Source of the DNA: an uncultured Collinsella sp.
Lineage (GTDB): Bacteria; Actinomycetota; Coriobacteriia; Coriobacteriales; Coriobacteriaceae
Length of the DNA stretch: 37,800 nt
Assembly: GCA_900542235.1 (NCBI GenBank)
Contig: UQNB01000008.1
Coordinates: 1 to 37,800, forward strand
Reading direction: 5' to 3'
Of this stretch, positions 31,112 through 37,800 are shown in pieces; positions within the stretch are counted from its first letter, which is position 1, and every line of letters starts with the position of its first letter. The notes beneath the pieces are model-generated. The model was given only the letters and a program-made list of their open reading frames with translations. It was not told where the DNA came from and made no database searches. Both the position numbers and the translations under genes were made by a program.

Positions 31112-32893
31112 ATGCTGCTTACGCAAACGACAACGCCCGAGGACGTCAAGGCTCTCGATCGCGCCGAGCTTCCGCTGCTCTGCGGCGAGATCCGCCACGC
31201 CATCCTCGAAAGCTCCGCCGCCGTCGGCGGGCACGTTGCCCCCAACCTGGGCGTCGTTGAGCTTACGGTTGCGCTTCATCGCGTGTTTAACTCCCCCACC
31301 GACAAAATTGTCTTTGACGTGTCGCACCAGACCTATGCCCACAAGGCGCTGACTGGGCGCGCGTACACTTATATCGACCCGGCACGCTACGGCGAGGCCT
31401 CTGGCTTTGCCAATCCCGACGAGTCCGAACACGACCTGTTCGCCATGGGCCACACCTCCACATCGGTGAGCCTGGGCTGCGGCTTGGCGCACGCTCGTGA
31501 CCTGGCGGGCGATGCGTACAACGTCATCACCATCATTGGCGACGGTTCGCTTTCGGGCGGTCTGGCGTTTGAGGGCTTTAACAATGCCGCCGAGCTCGAC
31601 AGCAACCTGATCATCATCGTCAACGATAACGACCAGTCCATTGCCGAGAACCATGGCGGCCTGTATCGCAATCTGGCCGAGCTGCGCGCCAGCAACGGCA
31701 CCTGTGAGCGCAACGTTTTCCGCGCGATGGGGCTCGACTACCGCTATCTGGACGCCGGTAACGATGTGTTGGCCCTAGTCGACGTGCTGCAGGAACTGCG
31801 CGATATCGATCATCCCATCGTGCTGCACGTCTCCACCGCGAAGGGCAAGGGCTTTGAGCCGGCCCAGAGCGACCCCGAGCGCTGGCATCATGTAGGTCCG
31901 TTTGACATGGCGACTGGGCGCAAGCTCTGCCCGGGCCATCCGAGCGAGCCTACGCCGCGCACCTATGCCGACATTACGGGCGAGGCCCTGAGCGCTGCCA
32001 TAGAGCGCGATCCGCAGGTTGTGGGCATCACGGCCGCAACGCCCTACATCATGGGCTTTACGCCCGAGCTTCGCGCCGCGGCAGGCAAGCAGTTTGTTGA
32101 CGTGGGCATTGCCGAGGAGCACGCCGTGACCTTTGCCACCGCGCTTGCGCGCTCGGGCGCCAAGCCAGTCTTTGGTGTGTACGGCACGTTTTTGCAGCGC
32201 GCCTACGACGAGCTGTGGCACGACCTGTGCCTCAACGACGCCCCCGCAACCATCCTGGTATTTGGCGCGTCGATCTTTGGCACCACATCCGAGACGCATC
32301 TCTCGTTCTTTGATATTTCCATGCTGGGCGGTCTTCCCAACATGCACTACTTGGCGCCGGCCTGCATGGAGGAATATCTGTCCATGCTGAGCTGGTCGCT
32401 CGATCACCGCGAGCATCCTGTGGCGATTCGCGTGCCCGGCATTGGCCTGGTAAGCCGCCCCGACTTGGCGCCTGCCGAGGACGCCGATTACGGTGTCGCG
32501 CGCTACAACGTGGTGCGCCAGGGCCGCGACGTGGCCGTGCTCGCGCTCGGCGATTTCTTTGAGCTGGGCGAGCGTGTGGCAAACCGCTTGGCAGCCGAAT
32601 ACGGTATCGAGGCCACGCTCGTCAACCCTCGCTTTGCAACCGAGCTTGACCGCGAGTTCCTCGACAGCCTTGCCGCCGAGCATCGCGTTGTCGTCACCCT
32701 CGAGGACGGCATCTTGGACGGCGGTTGGGGCGAACGCGTCGCGTGCTACTTGGCCTGCACGCCCGTGCGCACGCGCACCTTCGGCATCGCCAAGGGCTTC
32801 CCCGACCGCTACGACCCCAACGAGCTGATCGCTCAGAACGGCATGACGGTCGAGAACATGGCCGCCGAGGCCGTAAGGCTACTCAACGAGTAA
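31112..32893 (+). CDS. DXS-like thiamine-diphosphate enzyme, divergent active site
   Basis: 593 residues, shorter than the usual 620-640 of 1-deoxyxylulose-5-phosphate synthase (DXS). It has the DXS layout: FDVSHQTYAHKALTGR, the ThDP motif GDGSLSGGLAFEGFNNA (from residue 143), KGKGFEPAQSDPERWHHV, and DVGIAEEHAVTF with the catalytic Glu335. The pyrimidine-domain block that in true DXS reads DRAG-(L)VG-ADGPTHQG reads FGASIFGTTSETHLSFFD here (384-401), and the VDGHD block reads LDAGND. Residues that bind glyceraldehyde phosphate in DXS are therefore not conserved. It may be a DXS paralogue with a different acceptor. The nearest GGAG is 12 bases before the ATG, so translation could be weak. A strong terminator follows. 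Confidence 0.82.
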   Translation: MLLTQTTTPEDVKALDRAELPLLCGEIRHAILESSAAVGGHVAPNLGVVELTVALHRVFNSPTDKIVFDVSHQTYAHKALTGRAYTYIDPARYGEASGFANPDESEHDLFAMGHTSTSVSLGCGLAHARDLAGDAYNVITIIGDGSLSGGLAFEGFNNAAELDSNLIIIVNDNDQSIAENHGGLYRNLAELRASNGTCERNVFRAMGLDYRYLDAGNDVLALVDVLQELRDIDHPIVLHVSTAKGKGFEPAQSDPERWHHVGPFDMATGRKLCPGHPSEPTPRTYADITGEALSAAIERDPQVVGITAATPYIMGFTPELRAAAGKQFVDVGIAEEHAVTFATALARSGAKPVFGVYGTFLQRAYDELWHDLCLNDAPATILVFGASIFGTTSETHLSFFDISMLGGLPNMHYLAPACMEEYLSMLSWSLDHREHPVAIRVPGIGLVSRPDLAPAEDADYGVARYNVVRQGRDVAVLALGDFFELGERVANRLAAEYGIEATLVNPRFATELDREFLDSLAAEHRVVVTLEDGILDGGWGERVACYLACTPVRTRTFGIAKGFPDRYDPNELIAQNGMTVENMAAEAVRLLNE

Positions 32894-32936
32894 AAACCTC
32901 CGCAAGGGAAGCACCCATGCGGAGGTTTTTATTTTC
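32892..32936 (+). terminator. Rho-independent terminator of the DXS-like gene
   Basis: AAAACCTCCGCA and TGCGGAGGTTTT form a twelve-base stem, followed by TATTTT. It begins at the stop codon. Confidence 0.93.
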
Positions 32937-32948
32937 GCGGCGCGATTA

Positions 32949-33004
32949 TCTCAATCTGTAACATCTATGGCCCGAATTCCCGTCTAACTGTTACAGATCG
33001 AGAC
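32949..33004. repeat. 56-base palindromic unit, copy 1
   Basis: The unit opens TCTCAATCTGTAACA and ends TGTTACAGATCGAGAC, with one mismatch between its arms. It is repeated in the same direction at 33029-33084. Its left arm is a perfect 19-base complement of the right arm of copy 2. Confidence 0.88.
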
Positions 33005-33028
33005 ATTCAAATCCCCCTAAGGATAAAA

Positions 33029-33084
33029 TCTCGATCTGTAACAGTAAGAACCCATTTCCTCGTCTAGATGTTACAGATTGAGAC
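33029..33084. repeat. 56-base palindromic unit, copy 2
   Basis: The unit opens TCTCGATCTGTAACA and ends TGTTACAGATTGAGAC. The left arm pairs over 17 bases with the right arm of copy 1, so the pair of units can fold as one large nested hairpin with a 24-base top loop. Confidence 0.88.
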
Positions 33085-33115
33085 AAAACAACGAGACCGG
33101 CCGCCGTACCAGCCC

Positions 33116-33155
33116 AAACCACCACAAAGGTGCCTGTCCCCTTTTTGGTGGTTTT
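33116..33155 (-). repeat. Dispersed 3'-end hairpin repeat, copy E (CCACCAC-stem type)
   Basis: Nearly identical to 7391-7430 (one base of the right arm differs). On the minus strand it begins at the stop codon of the 12-codon mini-ORF and carries GGGGACAGG in the loop. Confidence 0.8.
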
Positions 33156-33192
33156 AGGTCACGGTCGGCGCGAAAAACGAATAACCGTTCAT
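33154..33192 (-). CDS. Candidate 12-residue mini-ORF
   Basis: On the minus strand AAGGAG lies seven bases before an ATG that opens MNGYSFFAPTVT and a TAA stop. A TATAAT box is found at about 33232-33237, with no good -35. Directly behind the stop stands hairpin copy E. Promoter-like box, ribosome site, tiny ORF and terminator-like hairpin together resemble a complete small expression unit. The peptide is rich in aromatic residues and resembles nothing I know. Confidence 0.35.
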   Translation of the reverse strand: MNGYSFFAPTVT

Positions 33193-33303
33193 ACGCGATC
33201 TCCTTACTTATATATGTGTCGCGTTGCCGCCATTATAGCGACCGCTGCGAGCGATCATGCCGTCTGCAAAACCCTATCTCAGCAGCAATAACCGACGTTT
33301 TCC

Positions 33304-33346
33304 CAGATAAAACCTGCCAAAATAAACCTGTCCCTTTATGGTAGGT
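33304..33346 (-). repeat. Dispersed 3'-end hairpin repeat, copy C (CCTGCC-stem type)
   Basis: Shares CAGATAAAACCTGCCAAAA and AAACCTGTCCCTTT with copies A and B; the right arm has two substitutions that weaken the stem. No gene ends directly at it here, so it may be a displaced or older copy. Confidence 0.8.
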
Positions 33347-33388
33347 AGAATAACCCATAAGGTAAGTATGTTTCTGAGTTATTTCGTG

Positions 33389-33418
33389 TTGACCCATTTG
33401 AGCGCGATAGGGTATAAC
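33389..33418 (+). promoter_or_regulatory. Promoter of the amino-acid ABC transporter operon
   Basis: TTGACC (33389-33394) and TATAAC (33413-33418) are separated by 18 bases, a good sigma-70-type promoter. Transcription would begin about 37 bases before the binding-protein start codon. Confidence 0.7.
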
Positions 33419-33461
33419 TCTACTCAGCCACTAGGGATTTTATTGAGAAAGGTGTTCTACC

Positions 33462-34457
33462 ATGAGCAAGAACCTCTCCCAGCAGGTCGTTCTCGACCGC
33501 CGCGGCTTCGTCGCCGCCACCTTCGCAACCGTTGCCGGCCTTGGTCTTGCCGGCTGCTCCGACACCAGCGCCGAGGCCGACAAGGGTTCCGCCGCCGGCT
33601 CCTCCAAGAGCTCCGAAGATACCGAGGCTTCCACCATACTCGATGCCAAGGCATTCGACAAACTCGTCGACAACGGCCCCAAGGCCGATGACGACGCCAT
33701 CGCCGCCAGCACCTGGGCCACGGCCGTCAAGGACGCCGGTGTCTTTAAGATCGGTGGCGTTCAGACCTCCACACTTTTCTCCCTCCTCAACGAGAAAGAC
33801 GGTCAGACCCGCGGCTTCGACGCCGGTATCGCACAGCTCCTGTCCAACTACATTCTGGGCGAGAACAAGGTCGAGATCACCCAGGTGACCTCGGACACGC
33901 GCGAGTCCGTCCTGCAGAACGGCCAGGTCGATGCCGTCTTTGCCACCTACACCATCACCGACGAGCGCAAGAAGCTCATCTCCTTTGCCGGTCCCTACTA
34001 CTACACCCAGCAGGCCATCCTGGTGCTCGCCGACAACGACGACATCAAGAGCGTCGATGACCTGGCCGACAAGAACGTCGCCGTCCAGTCCGGCTCCAAC
34101 GGCCCCGCCATCCTGGAGGAGTTCGCTCCCAAGGCCAGCCAGCAGGAGTTCAAGACCGACGAGGAGGCCCGCCAGGCACTCCAGCTGGGCCGCGTTGACG
34201 CCTACGTCATCGACAACAACATGCAGCAGAGCGCCCTGGTCCGCGAGCCCGGTAAGTACAAGATCGCCGGTAAGCCCTTCGGCAACAAGGAGCCCTACGG
34301 CATCGGCCTGCCGCTCGATTCCGACGGCGTTGCCTTTGTCAACGACTTCCTTAAGAAGATCGAGGACGATGGTACCTGGACCGAGCTGTGGCAGATCTGC
34401 ATTGGCGACCGCACGGGCGACACCAATGTTCCCGAGCTGCCCGAGATCGGCGCCTAG
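33462..34457 (+). CDS. Polar amino-acid ABC transporter, substrate-binding lipoprotein (Tat-like signal)
   Basis: 331 residues, ATG with AAAGGTG upstream. The signal has a twin-arginine motif (LDRRGFVAAT) and ends in a lipobox LAGC at about residues 29-32, so the folded protein is probably exported by Tat and lipidated by Lgt. A Ser/Ala/Asp-rich linker to residue 60 precedes a type II periplasmic-binding fold: FKIGGVQTSTLFSLL, TRGFDAGIAQLLSNYILG, TSDTRESVLQNGQVDAVFAT, ISFAGPYYYTQQAILV, and a C-terminal IGLPLDSDGVAFVNDFLKK. The family binds glutamate, glutamine or similar amino acids. Its own promoter lies upstream, and an attenuator-like hairpin follows, so it should be made in excess over the permeases. 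Confidence 0.94.
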   Translation: MSKNLSQQVVLDRRGFVAATFATVAGLGLAGCSDTSAEADKGSAAGSSKSSEDTEASTILDAKAFDKLVDNGPKADDDAIAASTWATAVKDAGVFKIGGVQTSTLFSLLNEKDGQTRGFDAGIAQLLSNYILGENKVEITQVTSDTRESVLQNGQVDAVFATYTITDERKKLISFAGPYYYTQQAILVLADNDDIKSVDDLADKNVAVQSGSNGPAILEEFAPKASQQEFKTDEEARQALQLGRVDAYVIDNNMQQSALVREPGKYKIAGKPFGNKEPYGIGLPLDSDGVAFVNDFLKKIEDDGTWTELWQICIGDRTGDTNVPELPEIGA

Positions 34458-34545
34458 GCAGCGAGCCTGGTAACGGCCGCAACGAAACCATATGGAAACG
34501 CATGATGCGCTTTATTGCGGTAAACTGTTTCCTCACTGAGTTGTC

Positions 34546-34580
34546 GGGGCTTCCGTACACACGGGAGCCCCTTTCCTTAT
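34546..34580 (+). terminator. Attenuator-like hairpin between binding protein and permease genes
   Basis: GGGGCTTCCGT and ACGGGAGCCCC pair over 11 positions (one T-G wobble) around ACAC, followed by TTTCCTTAT. Partial termination here would explain higher expression of the binding protein than of the permeases. Confidence 0.75.
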
Positions 34581-34595
34581 CGGCGGGAGGTCCGC

Positions 34596-35255
34596 ATGAG
34601 TCTCTCCGAGCTCTGGTCGCTCTATGGCCAGAACTATATCGACGCGCTGCTAGCAACCTGGGGTATGACGCTTGAGTCGTTTGTCATCGCCATGGTGCTG
34701 GCCGTCGCCGTCACCGTGATGCGCGTGTCGCCGCTCAAGCCGCTGCGCGTCTTTGGCGACCTGTATGTCCAGGTCTTCCGTAACATCCCCGGCATCGCGC
34801 TGCTCATCATCGTCGTCTATGCGCTGCCGCCGCTCAAGGTCGTCCTGCCCTACCGCACCTGCGTTATCGTCGCCACGGTCCTTTTGGGCTCGGCCTTTGG
34901 CTCCGAGAACTTTATGAGCGGCATCAACACCGTCGGCGTCGGCCAGGTCGAAGCCGCACGTTCGCTCGGCATGAGCTTCAGCCGTATCCTCGCCAAGATC
35001 GTGATTCCGCAAGCACTGCGCTCGAGCGTGCTGCCCATGACCAACCTCTTTATCGCCGTCATGCTCACCACCGCGCTCGGCAGCCAGGTGCCGCTTAAAC
35101 CGCAGGAGCTCACCGGCGTGGTGAGCTACATCAACACGCGCTCGCTCGGCGGCGTCGCCGCGTTCTTTATCTCGGCGCTCGGCTACCTGGGCACGGCCTT
35201 TGTGGTGAGTCACATTGGCAACTACATCGATAAGAAGGTGAGGATCCTCCGATGA
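34596..35255 (+). CDS. Amino-acid ABC transporter permease 1
   Basis: 219 residues, ATG with GGAGG six bases upstream. About five membrane segments of the HisM/GluC type. The EAA loop that touches the ATPase is VGQVEAARSLGMSFSRILAKIVIPQALR. The N-terminal block WGMTLESFVIAMVLAVAVTV and YVQVFRNIPGIALLIIVVYA (with the RNIP/RGTP-type motif) is typical. It works as a heterodimer with the next gene, which it overlaps by four bases (ATGA), so the two are made in equal amounts. Confidence 0.94.
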   Translation: MSLSELWSLYGQNYIDALLATWGMTLESFVIAMVLAVAVTVMRVSPLKPLRVFGDLYVQVFRNIPGIALLIIVVYALPPLKVVLPYRTCVIVATVLLGSAFGSENFMSGINTVGVGQVEAARSLGMSFSRILAKIVIPQALRSSVLPMTNLFIAVMLTTALGSQVPLKPQELTGVVSYINTRSLGGVAAFFISALGYLGTAFVVSHIGNYIDKKVRILR

Positions 35256-36085
35256 GCAAGCACTCCACCTCCGCGCTCACCATGCGCGATGCGCTCTACG
35301 AGGCTCCCGGCCCCAAGATGCGCGCCAAGATTCGCATCGGCACCGCCATCTCGCTTGTTGCTGTCGCCGTGCTCGTCGCCCTCGTGTTGCAGCGCTTTTA
35401 TGTGACCGGCCAGCTTTCGGTTCACTATTGGTATTTCTTTACGCACCTCACCACCTGGAAGTTCCTGCTTGCCGGCTTTGAGGGCACCGTTAAAGTCGCA
35501 CTCACCGCTGGCGTCATTGCGCTGGTGCTGGGCTTAGCCCTTATGCTCGGCCGCACCAGCGGCATTAAGCCGCTGCAGCTGGTCTGCCGCGTGCTCACCG
35601 ATTTCTTCCGCGGCGTGCCGAGCCTGCTGTTCATCTACTTCTTCTTTTTGGTGCTGCCCCAGTACAAGATCGCGCTGCCGTCGTTTTGGATGCTCACGCT
35701 TCCCGTCGCGCTTGCTGCAGCCGGCGTGCTTGCCGAGATTTTCCGCGCCGGCGTCAACGCCGTACCGCGCGGCCAGGTCGAGGCTGCCCAGGCACTCGGT
35801 CTCTCCAAAGCTAAAATCACCTTTAAAATCGTCCTGCCGCAGGCTATTCGGTTTATCATTCCGTCGTTGATTTCGCAGCTTGTGGTCGTAGTCAAGGACA
35901 CCACCGTCGCCTACGTGGTGAGCTACCCCGACCTCATGCAAAATGCCCGCGTGCTCATTACCAACTACGACGCCCTCGTGTCGGTCTACCTGGTTATCGC
36001 GGTCATCTACATCCTCATCAACGTCGCGATCAACAAGGCCGCTGTCTATGTTTCGCACAAGACCGGCGCGACCATCATCCGCTAA
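35252..36085 (+). CDS. Amino-acid ABC transporter permease 2
   Basis: 277 residues, starting in the ATGA overlap with the first permease. A cytoplasmic N-terminus of about 30 residues is followed by five to six membrane segments. Family blocks: GFEGTVKVALTAGVIALVLG, VLTDFFRGVPSLLFIYFFFL and the EAA loop RGQVEAAQALGLSKAKITFK with IVLPQAIRFIIPSL. It is the partner of permease 1 in the polar amino-acid uptake complex. The longer N-terminus is as in GluD-type permeases of Actinobacteria. Confidence 0.94.
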   Translation: MSKHSTSALTMRDALYEAPGPKMRAKIRIGTAISLVAVAVLVALVLQRFYVTGQLSVHYWYFFTHLTTWKFLLAGFEGTVKVALTAGVIALVLGLALMLGRTSGIKPLQLVCRVLTDFFRGVPSLLFIYFFFLVLPQYKIALPSFWMLTLPVALAAAGVLAEIFRAGVNAVPRGQVEAAQALGLSKAKITFKIVLPQAIRFIIPSLISQLVVVVKDTTVAYVVSYPDLMQNARVLITNYDALVSVYLVIAVIYILINVAINKAAVYVSHKTGATIIR

Positions 36086-36121
36086 CGCTTTACCATTTCG
36101 AGTCATAAGGAGCCGAGCACC

Positions 36122-36886
<765 letters not shown>

Positions 36887-36937
36887 CCAGACCGCTCACC
36901 CGCCCGCCATGCCCATCCAAACTCGAAAGCTACACCT

Positions 36938-37747
36938 ATGATCGGAACTCGCACTTCATCGTCATACACCCCGCACGTCGACGTCGCCCCCGCCGACCGT
37001 CCGCTCATCCTCGTCGCGCCGCGTTGGGAAGAAGCGAAGCCGTTTTTGAGCGAGACGCTCTCCCCCAACGAGGAAATCGCCAGCGTCTTTGTCGATGCCA
37101 TTCTTGCCGCCGGCGGCCTGCCGCTGCAGATGTCCATCACCGAGGACATTGAGGTTATCCGTCATTACGTCGATATCGCCGACGGCATCGCCATTCCCGG
37201 CGGCCCGGACGTCAACCCCAAGCGCTGGGGCGATGATCGACCCTACGACCCCACCCTCTGCTGCGAGATTCGCGATAGCTTTGAGTTTAAGCTGGTCGGC
37301 GAGGTACTCCGCGCCAAAAAGCCGCTCTTTACCACCTGCCGCGGCACGCAGCTGCTCAACGTCGCCACCGGCGGCACCCTGTGCATGGACGTGCCGAGCC
37401 TGGGTGCGCGCGAGGGTCGCACGCAGTGGCGCCACACCCACGTGCTCAACGATCCCGTGCACCCCGTCGAGGTCGTGCCGGGCTCGCTGCTGGAACGCGC
37501 GGTTGGCGGGCACAGGCTAATCCAGACCAACTCCGCACACCACTGTTGCGTCGATCGTCTGGGTAAAAGCACGAGCTTGGTCGCCAAGGCAACCGACGGC
37601 GTTCCCGAGTGTATCGAGGTCGAAGGCCAGCCTTTCTGCCTGGGCGTGCAATGGCATCCCGAGTACACCTGGCAGACGCTCGAGACCGACTTTAACCTGT
37701 GGAAGTCGTTTGTCGAGGCAGCGGCAAAGGTTAAGCAGGCCCGTTAG
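36938..37747 (+). CDS. Gamma-glutamyl-gamma-aminobutyrate hydrolase family protein (peptidase C26)
   Basis: 269 residues. The class I glutamine-amidotransferase fold is shown by DGIAIPGGPDVNPKRWGD, the nucleophile block LFTTCRGTQLLNVATGGTL (Cys in TCRG) and the catalytic His-Glu in GVQWHPEY. The block SAHHCCVDRLG completes the family pattern. Relatives such as PuuD split gamma-glutamyl-GABA or other gamma-glutamyl compounds. It lies 51 bases behind the ATPase gene without a terminator, so it may process what the importer brings in; this is inference. The ribosome site before the chosen ATG is weak. Confidence 0.9.
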   Translation: MIGTRTSSSYTPHVDVAPADRPLILVAPRWEEAKPFLSETLSPNEEIASVFVDAILAAGGLPLQMSITEDIEVIRHYVDIADGIAIPGGPDVNPKRWGDDRPYDPTLCCEIRDSFEFKLVGEVLRAKKPLFTTCRGTQLLNVATGGTLCMDVPSLGAREGRTQWRHTHVLNDPVHPVEVVPGSLLERAVGGHRLIQTNSAHHCCVDRLGKSTSLVAKATDGVPECIEVEGQPFCLGVQWHPEYTWQTLETDFNLWKSFVEAAAKVKQAR

Positions 37748-37766
37748 TTCACGGACAGCACAACAC

Positions 37767-37800
37767 AAAAGGGCGCCCCGCCGGCCACATGGTCCGGCGG
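37767..37800 (+). terminator. Start of a terminator hairpin, cut by the window edge
   Basis: CCGCCGG and CCGGCGG (37778-37784 and 37794-37800) form a stem around CCACATGGT. The outer left arm AAAAGGGCGCC has no partner inside the window; its complement is expected beyond the edge. Confidence 0.65.

Larger units (their letters stand above)
32937..33388. other. Repeat-rich intergenic region between the DXS-like gene and the amino-acid transporter
   Basis: About 450 bases hold no standard gene. In order: a 136-base nested palindrome (32949-33084), hairpin copy E (33116-33155), a 12-codon mini-ORF on the minus strand (33154-33192) with a TATAAT about 40 bases before it, and hairpin copy C (33304-33346). 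The transporter promoter follows at 33389. Confidence 0.7.

Noticed and set aside
32949..33084. Two regularly spaced repeats considered as a CRISPR remnant
   Set aside because: Only two units, each internally palindromic over its whole length, with cross-unit arm covariation and no cas genes nearby.

Overview
The window looks like chromosomal DNA of a Coriobacteriia member, most likely Collinsella or a close relative (Actinomycetota). This is inferred from the high GC content, the mix of Gram-positive envelope genes (an AmaP/DUF2273/Asp23 operon, an LAxTG-anchored surface protein, a Tat-type lipoprotein), a fused 2-hydroxyacyl-CoA dehydratase-activase-type protein typical of anaerobes, and short intergenic hairpin repeats. 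No rRNA, tRNA, CRISPR array, prophage or insertion sequence was recognised.

Layout. 1-10274 is almost all minus strand: a zinc-ribbon membrane protein (cut by the left edge), a YitT-family protein, the amaP-DUF2273-asp23 operon, yebC, a large DUF6020-like membrane protein, lgt, a NifU-domain protein, a dCMP deaminase and coaX. A plus-strand OPT-family transporter (10467-12170) and a minus-strand 1151-residue coiled-coil/CAP surface protein (12372-15827) meet at back-to-back terminators. A DUF389 protein (+) and a small secreted or membrane protein of unknown function (-) share a two-way terminator. From 18333 to 30883 genes are again on the minus strand: a 1593-residue activase/dehydratase-family protein with its TetR regulator, a compact locus that looks like a type I toxin-antitoxin module, a HAD hydrolase, an MFS exporter with its TetR regulator, an amt-P-II pair, a CmpB-like membrane protein and an HD-domain protein. 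The right end is plus strand: a divergent DXS-like enzyme, a repeat-rich gap, a polar amino-acid ABC transporter (binding protein, two permeases, ATPase) and a class I glutamine-amidotransferase-like hydrolase.

How the genes relate. Several loci deal with nitrogen (Amt/P-II, the amino-acid ABC importer, the gamma-glutamyl-type hydrolase) and several with the envelope (AmaP/Asp23, Lgt, the surface protein). Lgt would lipidate the ABC binding protein encoded 25 kb away.

Most notable: (1) a candidate type I toxin-antitoxin module at about 24020-24305, with a 41-residue hydrophobic/basic peptide, its Shine-Dalgarno locked in a hairpin, and a convergent promoter for an antisense RNA; (2) a nine-G tract near the start of the PrgA-like surface protein gene, where loss or gain of one G puts a stop codon almost at once, as expected of a phase-variation switch; (3) a 136-bp nested palindrome at 32949-33084 whose arms covary; (4) a dispersed family of 3'-end hairpins with different stems but a shared GGGACAG core; (5) two 12-codon mini-ORFs with strong ribosome-binding sites.
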